Positions 1-9,116 of a stretch of DNA of 64,000 bases are shown one piece after another. Position 1 is the first letter of the stretch; each line of letters opens with the position of its first letter. The notes under the pieces are model-generated. The model made no database searches. It was not told the origin of the DNA and was given only the letters and a program-made list of their open reading frames with translations. The position numbers and the translations under genes are program-made. Source of the DNA: Ahaetulla prasina (Eukaryota; Chordata; Lepidosauria; Squamata; Colubridae); the NCBI RefSeq assembly GCF_028640845.1, contig NC_080541.1:7098935-7162934 (forward strand), read 5' to 3'.

Positions 1-16
1 GCTGAAAGGGTAGGAA

Positions 17-526
17 ATGCCAGGCCTGCCAGGAGTCAGACCGCTACTAGCGGCCCCGGTTCGGGAATGGGAGAAACCCCAGGGCCCTGGTCTAGAATAC
101 ACATTGATTTTGCGGCCCTTCCACGGCCAAACCTTCCTGGTAGTAGTAGATGCCTACTCCAAATGGCTGGAAATCATTCTCATGAGATCCATGACAGCCG
201 AGGCCGTGATCTCAGTCCTACGGCATCTATTTGTAACCCATGAGTTGCCCGACACGCTAGTTTCCGATAACGGCCCGCAATTCACGGCAACCCAATTTGA
301 GGAGTACTTGGCAGAAGAGGGCATCCGACATGCCCTCTCGGCGCCTTTCCACCCTGCGACGAATGGCCTTGCAGGCGTTCCGTCCGGGCGCAAAGAGGCA
401 TTGTCCAGACTTAAGCCAGGCGACTGGCAAACAAAAATCGATGTTTTCCTGGCGTCCAACACAGAACCCCTGTGTCACAACCGGCAGAAGCCCAGCGAAT
501 TTACTGCTTTCTGGGATGTGGAATAA
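17..526 (+). pseudogene. Ty3/gypsy integrase fragment, copy 1
   Basis: Part of the pol polyprotein of a Ty3/gypsy LTR retrotransposon. The reading frame holds an integrase core: DAYSKWLE, then VSDNGPQF, whose D is the second acidic residue of the D,D-35-E triad. The segment expected to carry the catalytic glutamate has become NGLAGVPSGRKEAL, which lacks the usual E, and the frame slips before the first catalytic aspartate, where R-I-H-I-D-F should be read. After about position 495 it runs into unrelated sequence, so this is a truncated, inactive copy. It is nearly identical to 1021-1430. Assignment to gypsy integrase is firm; the element's subfamily is not known. Confidence 0.88.
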
Positions 527-1018
527 TGTGAATGTTTGGATTATGTCACTTTAGGAAAGGCTGCATAAATCCGTCAAGTCACTTCTGTAACAAACTAGAA
601 AAGGGTGCCATCTCATGAAAAATTGCTTCCCTTTAAAAGGAACATTTTCTTTCTGTTCCATAGCTGATTTCTTCTTTCCTTTGATTTAGAGAAACAGTTC
701 TTTCTGGACACTTCAGAGTTTTCTGCCCAGGGAAAATCCCATTTTCATTTTGTAGCAAACTGGAAAAGGGAGGAGCAGACCCACAAACACAGCAACGTGG
801 CTGTCTTTCTCGTGACCAGGAAAAAAAAAATCTGGGCGCCCATTTCTATAAGCATAAAAAAGAAACATTACCAGCATAAAACCCACTGTTCAATACGCCA
901 GTTGCTCACCTGACAGAGGCGTGGTGCTGGCAGGTGGAACTATAATCATTACAGGATTAAGGACTATTCTGCAAAGTAAATGGAATCAGTTACAGCGGGG
1001 ATGTGTGCCATGTTTGGA
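500..1018. other. Unassigned AT-rich spacer between gypsy fragments
   Basis: No coding run, inverted repeat or tandem repeat is visible apart from a short A tract near 821. The sequence separates the two integrase fragments and could be host sequence or an unrecognised old element. Confidence 0.4.
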
Positions 1019-1020
1019 GA

Positions 1021-1706
1021 CCTGGTCTAGAATACACATTGATTTTGCCGGCCCTTCCACGGCCAAACCTTCCTGGTAGTAGTAGATGCCTACTCCAAAT
1101 GGCTGGAAATCATTCTCATGAGATCCATGACAGCCGAGGCCGTGATCTCAGTCCTCGGCACCTATTTGTAACCCATGGGTTGCCCGACACGCTAGTTTCC
1201 GATAACGGCCCGCAATTCACGGCAACCCAATTTGAGGAGTACTTGGCAGAAGAGGGCATCCGACATGCCCTCTCGGCGCCTTTCCACCCTGCGACGAATG
1301 GCCTTGCAGGCGTTCCGTCCGGGCGCAAAGAGGCATTGTCCAGACTTAAGCCAGGCGACTGGCAAACAAAAATCGATGTTTTCCTGGCGTCCAACACAGA
1401 ACCCCTGTGTCACAACGGCAGAAGCCCAGCGAATTATTAATGGGCGAGCTCAGGTGCCCCTAGACCGTCTAAATCCAAACTATCGCGGAGGGTTACAAGG
1501 GAAATAGGAAAAACAAGAGAAATGGACATAGGCGACCGGTGTGGGCACACAACTATGGTGAAGGCCCAACCTGGATAGCAGGACAAATCCTAAACAGAAC
1601 AGGTCCAAAATCATACTTGGTGGAGTTAAAGGGCGGCCGGTATGGGCGCCACATAGACCAAATCTGGCATAGCGAACAATCTGAATTAATAGAAAGCAGG
1701 CCCTGA
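1021..1706 (+). pseudogene. Ty3/gypsy integrase fragment, copy 2, with C-terminal domain
   Basis: A second copy of the integrase core (1021-1430), with the same loss at the catalytic-glutamate segment as copy 1 and an extra small deletion near 1155. Unlike copy 1 it continues into the chromodomain-side end of pol. A 55-codon open run from 1539 ends at TGA 1704-1706 and contains GPTWIAG, GPKSYLVEL and a HIDQIWHSEQ-type end, the GPY/F-like module that follows gypsy integrase cores. Several frameshifts separate the two parts (for example after 1504). It lies directly upstream of the matching polypurine tract and 3' LTR, so this is the original 3' end of the element and copy 1 is the extra fragment. 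Confidence 0.85.
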
Positions 1707-2023
1707 CTATACAATGTTTGATTCCACAGCTGACTCAAACCCGGAAAATCGCAGGACTTATCTGAAATTCCGGAGGTCCAGCGGCGCCAACAGGTTCCAG
1801 TAGAAAACAGCAGGGGCGACTCTGCTAATAATCCAGGGCGGATGGCCTAGAGAAGGAGCTGAGAGGAGCAAACAGCCCCTCCGGTCAGCTCGACCCACTC
1901 CCAGGAATGTACTGCGCAGGTCCGAAAGAGTCAGGAGGCGCCCAGTCTATTTGCGTGATTACGTTGAAAAATAATATGTAAATATCATGTAAATATGGGT
2001 AAAGTGTTTTCTGGGGGAAGGAG
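1707..2023 (+). mobile_element. Gypsy 3' internal region with basic pol tail and polypurine tract
   Basis: Contains a short run at 1915-1974 encoding RRSERVRRRPVYLRDYVEK and a stop, the arginine-rich tail that often ends gypsy pol proteins. It is out of frame with the 1539-1706 run. A purine-rich tract (2013-2023, GGGGGAAGGAG) immediately precedes TGTAATG at 2024 and is the expected plus-strand primer site next to the 3' LTR. Confidence 0.75.
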
Positions 2024-2444
2024 TGTAATGTATCTTTAAATGGTTTTGGCGGAAACAAGCAATGGATGGAAACTAATCAAGGAGAGAAGCAACCTGGAAT
2101 TAAGGAGAAATTTCCTAAACAGTGAGGACAATTAACCAGTTTGCCACCAGAGGTTCTTCTGAGTGCTCCATTACTGGAGGCTTTTAAGAAGAGACTGGAT
2201 TAAAGGCCTGGAGACAAAAACATAAAGAACGATTGCAGGAATTGGGGATGGCTAGTCTAGAGAAAAGAAAGACTAGTGTGGGGGACATGATAGCAGTCTT
2301 CCAGTATTTGAGGGGCTGCCACAAAGAAGAACGGGTCAACTCTGGAGTGAAATCCAGCAGGTTCTGACAGGTTCTGGAGAACCGACAGCAGAAATTTTGA
2401 GTAGTTTGGAAAACTGGCAAATACCACCTCTGGCTGGCCCCAGA

Positions 2445-3046
2445 GTGGGATGGGAATGGAGATTTTGCAATATCCTTCCCAGGAGTGGGGAGGGAATGGG
2501 GATTTTGCAATATCCTTGCTCTGGAGTGGGGTGGGAATGGAGATTTTGCAATATCCTTCCCAGGATGGGGAGGGAATGGGGATTTTTTTTATTTGCATTT
2601 ATATCCTGCCCTTCTCCAAAGACTCAGGGCGGCTTACACTATGTCAAGCAATAGTCTTCATCCATTTGTATATTATATACAAAGTCAACTTATTGCCCCC
2701 CCAACAATCTGGGTCCTCATTTTACCTACCTTATAAAGGATGGAAGGCTGAGTCAACCTTGGGCCTGGTGGGGCTTGAACCTGCAGTAATTGCAAGCAGC
2801 TGCTGTTAAGCCACCAGAGGCCCCTATTTTGCAGTATCCTTGCCCTGGACTGGGGTGGGAATGGAGATTTTGCAATATCCTTCCCAGGAGTGGGGAGGGA
2901 ATGGGGATTTTGCAATATCCTTCCCAGGAGTGGGGAGGGAATGGGGATTTTGCAATATCCTTCCCAGGAGTGGGGAGGGAATGGGGATTTTGCAGTATCC
3001 TTGACCTGGAGTGGGGAGGGAATGGAGATTTTGCAATATCCTTCCC
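2445..3046. repeat. Minisatellite of about 41 bp inside the hAT element
   Basis: Units read approximately gattttgcaatatccttccc followed by aggagtggggagggaatggg. About three units lie before the SINE insertion and six after it. Unit edges are well conserved, with alternation of cttcccagga and cttgctctgga variants. The short element bodies at 13880-13960, 53500-53640 and 58000-58070 contain one to three units of the same sequence. Confidence 0.85.
2587..2826 (-). mobile_element. tRNA-derived SINE (squamate type), minus strand
   Basis: Read on the minus strand: a tRNA-like head with a GGTGGCTTAA-type A box and a B-box-like GGTTCAAGCCCCACC, then a body (TTGACTCAGCCTTCCATCC, AAATGAGGACCCAGATTG), and a 3' tail CCGCCCTGAGTC...GGGCAGGATATAAAT. 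It splits the minisatellite and is the innermost layer of the nest. Confidence 0.85.
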
Positions 3047-3348
3047 CTGCCATGCCAACATAACCAGTAGTAAAAAATATTGGATTTCCCCAGTGGGTCA
3101 ACTTATTCTCCAAAGCACCTGAAGGCAGGACAAGGAATAATGGATGGAAACTGATCAAGGAGAGAAGCAACCTGGAATTAAGGAGAAATTAATCAGCGGA
3201 AACAAGCACGTTGCTGATTGGTTAAAGCCGCCGGTAGAACTGTATATAAGGAGAGGTTTTTCCCCAGCCTGGTTGCTGGGTTCACCATATATTAAAGAGC
3301 TGTTGTCACTACCCTGGTCTCCAGCCTCGTTACTTCCCGAACTTAACA

Positions 3349-3595
3349 AGCCATTTGTCTAGAATAGTATAGGGTCTCCTCTTGTGCAGGGGGTTGGTCT
3401 AGAACAGGGGTCTCCAACCTTGGCAACTTTAAGCCTGGTGGACTTCAACTCCCAGAATTCCCCAGCCAGCAAAGCTGGCTGAGGAACTTTGGGGCTGAAG
3501 TCCAACAAGTCTTAAAGTTACCGAGGTTGGAGACCCCTGGTCTAGAAGACCACCAAGGTCCCTTCCAACTCTATTCTGATCGATTGATTAACAGT
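3349..3595 (+). mobile_element. CR1 LINE 3' end
   Basis: Shows the conserved CR1 3' terminus: agccatttgtct, tagggtctcctc, cagggggttggtctagaaga and aaggtcccttccaactct. It ends in an ATTCTGATTGATTGATT-like short tail. It is split by the foldback element at 3405-3539. Confidence 0.85.
3405..3539. mobile_element. hAT foldback miniature element with perfect TSD
   Basis: A nearly palindromic 135-bp element. It starts CAGGGGTCTCCAACC and ends GGTTGGAGACCCCTG, with arms containing the ttcaactcccagaattcc block. The perfect 8-bp gtctagaa is at 3397-3404 and 3540-3547. End sequence and duplication length fit the hAT superfamily. Confidence 0.88.
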
Positions 3596-3600
3596 GACTT

Positions 3601-3727
3601 CAGTGGTGAGTTGCTGTCCGGTTTACTTTAGAACTGGTAGTAAAAGTGGCGGGAGGCTCCGCCCACCTGCTCAGACATCGCACTCCCATTGCAAACCAGT
3701 AGCAAAGGTAAGTAGAACCCACCCCTG
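3601..3727. mobile_element. hAT miniature element (CAGTGGTGAG ends)
   Basis: Begins CAGTGGTGAGTTGCTG and ends AGAACCCACCCCTG. The 8-bp flanks agtgactt (3593-3600) and agtcactt (3728-3735) match at seven of eight positions. Confidence 0.75.
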
Positions 3728-3867
3728 AGTCACTTGCCTGAAACGGTCGAGGGTCAAGACATACCCAGTTCCTGCACCCATTCTTCCTGGTACAGATGGA
3801 ATCTTACTGAGGTCTCCCAGAACCCATAAGTGGCTTTCAAATTTCCCATCTGAATAATGAAAGACAT

Positions 3868-3945
3868 TCTGGTCTCCTGCTTGAACAGGGGGTTGGACTA
3901 GAAGACCTCTAAGGTCCCTTCCATTATTCTGTTAAATCTTGAATC
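3868..3945 (+). mobile_element. CR1 3' terminal fragment
   Basis: Carries ggtctcctgcttgaacaggg, ggttggactagaagacctct and aaggtcccttcc, ending attctgtt. Confidence 0.75.
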
Positions 3946-4015
3946 CTTTGGACGAAATCTATGTGGTCACTAGGCATTGATACCAATTGGATGGCACACA
4001 TTCAGCACCCTAGAG

Positions 4016-4137
4016 CAGGGGTCTCCAACCTTGGCAACTTTAAGACTTGTGGACTTCAACTCCCAGCAAAGCTGGCTGAGGAACTTTGGGAGCTGAAGTC
4101 CAACAAGTCTTAAAGTTGCCAAGATTGGAGACCCCTG
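4016..4137. mobile_element. hAT foldback miniature element with perfect TSD
   Basis: Same family as 3405-3539: CAGGGGTCTCCAACC to GGAGACCCCTG, 122 bp, mostly self-complementary. The perfect 8-bp ccctagag is at 4008-4015 and 4138-4145. Confidence 0.9.
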
Positions 4138-4149
4138 CCCTAGAGTCAA

Positions 4150-5536
4150 CAATAGGTTTGCTTAAAAATGAGTGATGCACTTATCAACCGAGGTGATTTG
4201 CTTAGTGACCACTGCAAAAAAAAATATTTTAAAAAAATTGGGTGTCTATGACATGAGCGACCTGCTTTAGGACCCTCACGGGCAGGGTCCATTATGTTTC
4301 TAAGGTGAGGACTACCTGAATGTAGAAAGCAGCATTGTGTGGTTGCAATAGAAGCTGTGTCATCCCTGGCTGGTTGCCGTTCAGTTAGTGACTGTTCAAA
4401 GTTACAACAGCACTGGAAAAAAGTGACTTAAAACCGGTCCTCACGTATACAACCATCCCCCATAGTCATGTGATCAAACTTCAGGTGTTTGGCAACCGGC
4501 ATGTACAGGGCAGGGGTGAAATGTAAAATGTGTTACTACTGGTTCTGTGGGCGTGGCTTGTTGGTGGTTGTGGGAAATGTGACTGGGTGGGCGTGGCCAA
4601 CTTATTTTTATTTTTATTTTTAAAAGCATTTTTTCTACAACCTCTTTGGCTGAAGAGGTTGTAAAAACATGCTTTTAAAAGCCTCTGATGATCAGGCAAC
4701 TCAGCTGGGATCGCCAGAGGAGTCTTTTAAAAGCATTTTTTCTACAACCTCTTCCGTGGAAGAGATTGTACAAAAAATGCTTTTGAAAGGCTCCTCTGAC
4801 GATCCCAGCTGAGCTGCGCGATCATCAGAGGCTTTTTTTTTACTTAAAACCCCTCTGATGTTCGCGCGGCTCAGCTGGGCATGGGGGGGGGAGGGATTTT
4901 TGCTATCGGTTGTCCGAACCACCCGCTGCCATCGCTACCGGATCGAACGATCCGGTCCAAACCGGGAGCATTTCACCCCTGGTACAGGGAGTCCTTTGAC
5001 TCACAACTGATTCATGAAGTGACCATCTGAAGTTACAACGGCATCGAAAAAAAGTGACTTATGACCATTTTTCATACGTCCGTTGCAGCATCGCCATAGT
5101 CATGTGAACAAAATTAGGATGCTTGTTAACTGATTCATATTTATGACGGTTGCAGTGTCCCGGGGTCACGTGATCCCCTTTTGATACTTTCTGACAAGCC
5201 AAGTCACTGAACAACTATGTGGCTAACTTAACAACTGCAGTGATTCACTTAACAACAACAAGAAAAGTCATAAAATGCGACAAACCTCATTTAACAAATG
5301 TCTCACTTAGCAACATAAATTTTGGGTTCAATTGTGGTCATAAGTTGAGGGCTGCCTGTATTTACAACAGTTGCAGCATCCCAGGGTGGTGCGATCGCCC
5401 CTTTCTGACCTCTCCAACTGGCTTCCATCAAGCCAAGTCAATGGGGGAAGCTGAATTCACTTAGCAACTGAGTGATTCACTTAATGAAGGTGGCAAAATG
5501 GTCGCGAATGTGAGCCTGACTCATTTAACAACTGCT
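4150..5536. mobile_element. Tract of degraded CAGGTAGTCC-family DNA transposon copies
   Basis: Several partial copies of a repeat recognised elsewhere in the window (18852-19251, 45431-45826, 47540-48093). Diagnostic blocks are gttacaacggcactgaaaaa, cccatagtcatgtgatcaa, gattcacttaacaac and ctcatttaacaa. One copy ends cataagttgagggctgcctg at about 5337-5356. The tract hosts the element at 4511-4981 and borders the SINE at 5545. Confidence 0.65.
4511..4981. mobile_element. hAT miniature element, 471 bp, perfect TSD
   Basis: Starts CAGGGGTGAAATG and ends CATTTCACCCCTG, a perfect 13-bp inverted repeat. The perfect 8-bp gtacaggg is at 4503-4510 and 4982-4989. The interior has internal inverted repeats of ttttaaaagcattttttcta-type sequence and a GGCGTGGC / ACCGGTT composition typical of the family. 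A relative lies at 50062-50753. Confidence 0.9.
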
Positions 5537-5544
5537 TTGCTTAG

Positions 5545-5901
5545 TGGGATGCAGTGGCTCAGTTGGCTAAGACTCTGAGCTTGTCAATCGAAAGGTTGGC
5601 AGTTCAGCGGTTCAAATCCCTAGTGCTGCCGTGTAACGGGGTGAGCTCCCGTGACTTGTCCCAGCTTCTGCCAACCTAGCAGTTCGAAAGCAGGTAAAAA
5701 ATGCAAGTAGAAAAACAGGGACCACGTTTGGTGGGAAGGTAAGAGCGTTCCGTGCGCCTTTGGCATTGAGTCATGTCGGTCACATGACCACGGAGACGTC
5801 TTCGGACAGCGCTGGCTCTTCGGCTTTGAAACAGATGAGCACCGCCCCCTAGAGTTGGGAACGACTAGCACATATGTGCAAGGGGAACCTTTACCTTTAC
5901 C
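5545..5901 (+). mobile_element. tRNA-derived SINE, long type
   Basis: A tRNA-like head (gcagtggctcagttggctaa A-box region; ggttcaaatccc B box) is followed by a body with agcaccgccccctagagt and the terminal cctttacctttacctt, as in the long squamate SINEs. The direct repeat ttgcttag flanks it at 5537-5544 and 5902-5909. It is inserted in the CAGGTAGTCC-family tract. Confidence 0.85.
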
Positions 5902-5909
5902 TTGCTTAG

Positions 5910-6366
5910 CCACAGACATTCGGGTTGGTCCCAATAATAATCGTAATTATTTGTGCGTTGTGATGTTGTTGCAGGCAGGGGTGAAACGGGGCAGCAAGAA
6001 AGCAAAGGTTGTATACTGATTATTATATGAACAGAAAGAAAAAACACTTCCCAGAAACCATTAATAAAATGAGTCATTGCAGATAACAAAAACACTGTCA
6101 GTTCCAAGTACCAAGGAGCAAAACATTGGCAGAATAACTAGAAAAGTGCAAAGCCCAAGCGTCAAATTATGTATCGTTCACAAACAGTTTTTTACACTTG
6201 AAATAACCAGCATGCAAACTGAATGGTTTCTTTCTAGGAAACTGTGTCATACAATCCTTATGGACCAGGATGGAGTAAAACTCCTTATGCGATCAGGTGC
6301 GCTACTCTTCAGTCCGCAAGGAGTATTTTATTTAAACTGGGATAAGCCCGAATGACAAGGAGGCAA
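5910..6366. other. Unassigned sequence
   Basis: AT-rich, with no convincing repeat match inside the window. The open frame at 6077-6355 (92 codons) has no recognisable domain. Confidence 0.35.
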
Positions 6367-7055
6367 TTGAGAATAGAATAGAATAACAGAGTTGGAAGGG
6401 ACCTTGGAGGTCTTCTAGTCCAACCCCCTGCTTAGGCAGGAAACCCTACATCACTTCAGACAAATGGTTATCTACCCTCTTCTTTAAAACTTTCAATGTT
6501 GGAGTATTCACAACTTCTGGAGGCAAGTTTTTCCCCTGATTAATTGTTCTAATTGTCAGAAAATTTCTCCTTAGTTCTAAGTTGCTTCTCTCCTTGATCA
6601 GTTTCCACCCATTGCTTCTTGTTCTACCTTCAGGTGCTTTGGAGAATAGCTTGACTCCCTCTTCTTTGTGGCAACCGCTGAGATGTTGGAAAACTGCTAT
6701 CATGTCTCCCCTAGTCCTTCTTTTCATTAAACTAGTCATACCCAGTTCCTGCAACCGTTCTTCATATGCTTTAGCCTCCAGTCCCCTAATCATCTTTGTT
6801 GCTCTTCTCTGCACTCTTTCTAGAGTCTCAACATCTTTTTTACACCGTGGCGACCAAAACTGGATGCATGATTCCAAGTGTGGCCTTACCAAGGCATTAT
6901 AAAGTGGCACTAACACTTCACGTGATCTTGATTCTATCCCTCTGTTTATGCAGCCCAGAACTGTGTTTGCTTTTTTGATAGCTGCTGCACACTGCTGGCT
7001 CATATCTAAGTGTTTAACAGAATTTAAGTGTTTGTCTAGTAGGACTCTAAGATCT
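6367..7055 (-). mobile_element. CR1 LINE 3' fragment with ORF2 C-terminus, minus strand
   Basis: The minus-strand frame 7003-6446 (185 codons, with a stop) encodes the C-terminal end of the CR1 ORF2 protein. It contains [57 protein letters not shown] and [11 protein letters not shown], the region downstream of the reverse transcriptase. This stretch is open but is only the terminal part of ORF2; the endonuclease and polymerase core are absent, so it is a 5'-truncated copy. The 3' end faces left, with the conserved ggaccttgg...ggttggac terminus and an AGAATAGAATAGAAT tail at 6371-6385. Confidence 0.9.
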
Positions 7056-7080
7056 CACAGTTAAGCCACTGTCATTTGTA

Positions 7081-7139
7081 CAATTGTAAATCAGGTTGTT
7101 TGTACAATACCATTGTACAAGCAACCTGATTTACAATTT
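7081..7139. repeat. Short near-perfect hairpin
   Basis: Left arm 7081-7108 and right arm 7112-7139 are complementary over about 27 bp with one mismatch and a 3-nt loop. The arm core is gtaaatcaggttg. No flanking transposon ends are seen. Confidence 0.7.
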
Positions 7140-7525
7140 ACATAGTGTACAAAAGCGATGGGATTTCACCCGTCTGTCCTAAAACATCCTCTTTCGTGTT
7201 TTAACCTTTCATACTCTATGAAGAAGTAATTATATGCAGAGTTCTTTGGGATCTTCACTAAGAATACACACAGAAGATTTCTCAGTGAGGGGAGAAAACT
7301 TACATCTCCTGAAGATGGTTTTGAAGCCGAGTTACTCAGAATTCAATCCTCCATAATGCTACTTGTTTTTCTCTTTACTTATTCACTTGTTGAATTTTTT
7401 GTAATCCTGCCTTTATTACTTTAGATGTAAATCAAGGCAAAACATACATAATTCTCCTTCCCGTCTCCTATTTCCCCACAACACCAACCTGATTGGGCTG
7501 AGAGAAAGTGACAAGCACAAACTCA
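7140..7525. other. Unassigned AT-rich sequence
   Basis: No coding run or repeat structure recognised. Confidence 0.35.
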
Positions 7526-7529
7526 CCCA

Positions 7530-7790
7530 GCTAGCTTTCCGTGCCTAAGGTGGCACTAGAACTCACTGTCTCCTAGTGACTGGCCCAAAGTCACCCACCT
7601 GGCTTTTGTGCCTAAGGCAGGATTAGAACTCTCCATCTCCTGGTGATTGGCCCAAATTCACCCAGCTGCATTTCATGCCTAAGGTGGCATTAAAACTCAC
7701 TGTCTCCTGGTGGTCGGTCCAAAATTCCTCTGCCGACTTTCACGCGTAGGGCGAGACTAGAACTCACCGTCCACTGGTTTGTAGACCAGT
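7530..7790 (-). mobile_element. Expanded SINE-internal repeat, minus strand
   Basis: Three to four units of about 67 bp reading, on the minus strand, as the tRNA-SINE segment also seen at 16830-17150 (ttaggcatgaaagc, tgggccaatcacc, gagttctag). Each unit begins with gtgcctaaggtggca-like sequence on the plus strand. It is the same sequence as the SINE but without a clear head or tail. Confidence 0.7.
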
Positions 7791-8090
7791 ACCTATGGCA
7801 AAAAGGATTTTGAATTGGTTGGTAATTTTGACGTGTTTTTTATCATTAAAGAGGGCTACTTCATATATTTTTTATACCAGTTATGCCAAGGTCTTCCTGT
7901 ACCTGTTGCGTTCCCTTCTTTTAGCGTTATGTGTGTGTTCAAAGATAATCCGGTTTGTTTGCTTACAGGTTTTCACACTCCTGCCAGAGAAGGAAATTGC
8001 AATCGAAACCCTTTGCAACCTGTCAATAATATATTTCTGGAAAGGAATCCAGGTGAAATATTTTGCAGATGAGTAATGGAGGAACAGGAA
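7791..8090. other. Unassigned open segment
   Basis: Open frames of 85-93 codons overlap on the plus strand, with a hydrophobic composition and no domain I can name. Overlap of several frames and absence of any family signature argue against a real gene. It may be host sequence. Confidence 0.3.
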
Positions 8091-8179
8091 AGATTGAAGG
8101 CTCTGAGCTGTGTGTGCCGTGCAAAGTATCCTGGGCGAGACAAGGGGCTCAGTGGCTAACGCTCCCACTGCTTTTGGCA

Positions 8180-8457
8180 CACGATGGCACGGTGGCCCTG
8201 GTAGGTCCATTTTTCGCTCTCCCAAAGCTCCAGAGTCTTTCTAGGAGCCTGGGGAGGGCGAAAACGGCCTTCCCCACCCCCGGAGGCCCTCCATTGGACA
8301 GAAACAGCCTGTTTCCCAACTTCCGGTGGGCCCAGAAGACCCAAAAATCAGCTGGCCGGCACACGCATGCGCACTGGAGCTGAGCTAGGGCAACGATTGC
8401 ATGCCCGCAGATATGGCTCTGCATGCCACGGATGCTATAGGTTCGCCATCACAGCCC
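8180..8457 (-). mobile_element. hAT-type miniature element, one end preserved
   Basis: Ends at the right with GGTTCGCCATCACAGCCCTG (minus strand CAGGGCTGTGATGGCGAACC), a hAT-like terminus. The interior is GC-rich, with cgcatgcgcactggagctga and ggccggcacacgcatgcg. The left end grades into sequence without a matching terminal repeat. Confidence 0.6.
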
Positions 8458-8459
8458 TG

Positions 8460-8940
8460 TACCATTTCAGACAAGTGACTGATGTTATCACTTCCATTGT
8501 TTGGAGTAGTAACTTTCCGCTTTTAGCTACCAACAGCAGAAACTAAAATTCTCAGATGCCAATCAAAAGCACCCGATAAGGACATCCATCTGTCTTTGTC
8601 TTACTTTCTACGGAGAGAAACCGCATGTGAATTTTGGGGTGGCCCAGCTGGTCAGCGAAACCAGGGTGTCGGTCAGGGCTCTTTTGAGAACACAACCTGG
8701 GCTTTTGGCACACTCACCGTCATAATAAAACAAGGTCTCGTATTTCCGCTCGAGTGGAACACCGACTGCCTGCTCAGACAAAACCGGAGGAACCTGGTTT
8801 GAAGAAAAGGCATAAAGTCACAGGGGTAATTATTTATTTTCCAGCAAGCAAAGTTCAGGTTTCATGTTTCAGGGGCCAGATCCACCTCCCGAGGGTTGAG
8901 AAACTCTCCTAAGTTGTGAATCAACATTCAAGATTGGCAG
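8460..8940. other. Unassigned sequence
   Basis: No element ends and no coding signal recognised. Confidence 0.35.
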
Positions 8941-8963
8941 GGACTTGGATCCAGCGCTGTTCA

Positions 8964-8965
8964 CG

Positions 8966-9001
<36 letters not shown>

Positions 9002-9002
9002 G
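8964..9002 (+). repeat. (TC)n(AC)n microsatellite
   Basis: A compound dinucleotide tract: TC repeats followed directly by about ten AC units. Confidence 0.95.
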
Positions 9003-9116
9003 AGTCCAGGATTAGTCTAACATAGAGTTCAACGCACATTCCAGGATTGGGGCTTCCAATGTTTAAGGGCACTCCGCCCTGATAAATTGGTAAAAATGAT
9101 CACACCGATGGATTTT

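Larger units (their letters stand above)
2339..3098. mobile_element. hAT-type miniature element containing a minisatellite
   Basis: The CR1 reading at 2338 resumes exactly at 3099, and an 8-bp gggtcaac is present at both junctions, as expected for hAT insertion. The ends (ctggagtgaaatcc and ggatttccccag) are imperfect inverted repeats. The left part has the bgttctggagaacc / gaaattttgagtag body shared with the elements at 13732-14020 and 57853-58127. Most of the interior is a tandem array (2445-3046), itself interrupted by a SINE. Confidence 0.75.
2062..3195 (+). mobile_element. CR1 fragment in permuted order, inserted into the gypsy LTR
   Basis: 2062-2203 matches the CR1 3' end from the atggatggaaact motif to aagagactgga. 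2204-2338 then matches CR1 sequence lying upstream of it ([14 protein letters not shown] region), and this continues after the nested hAT element at about 3099-3190, ending again in atggatggaaact...aaggagaaatt. So the same roughly 50-bp CR1 segment is at both ends and the order is circularly permuted. A 13-bp target duplication frames the whole insert. Confidence 0.7.
2024..3348 (+). mobile_element. Gypsy 3' LTR, interrupted by a nested insertion
   Basis: The LTR begins with TGTAATG at 2024 after the polypurine tract and ends with TTAACA at 3348. The two halves (2024-2061 and 3209-3348, about 178 bp together) are separated by an insert at 2062-3195 flanked by a perfect 13-bp duplication, gcggaaacaagca, at 2049-2061 and 3196-3208. 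The right half carries a TATA-like tatataagg near 3243 and a tattaaa polyadenylation-like signal near 3290. Immediately after 3348 a CR1 3' region begins, so the gypsy element had itself probably inserted into a CR1 copy. Confidence 0.82.

Noticed and set aside
2445..3046. Regularly spaced repeat resembling a CRISPR array
   Set aside because: Units are contiguous without unique spacers, so this is a minisatellite in a transposon.
5219..5464. 81-codon frame with cysteines
   Set aside because: Lies within degraded DNA-transposon copies and has no counterpart outside them.
5545..5901. tRNA-like head as a functional tRNA gene
   Set aside because: Part of a SINE with a long body and flanking direct repeats. 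The head does not fold as a complete cloverleaf.
7795..8076. 93-codon frame as a possible host exon
   Set aside because: Overlapping alternative frames of similar length and no domain or splice-site support. Kept only as unassigned sequence.
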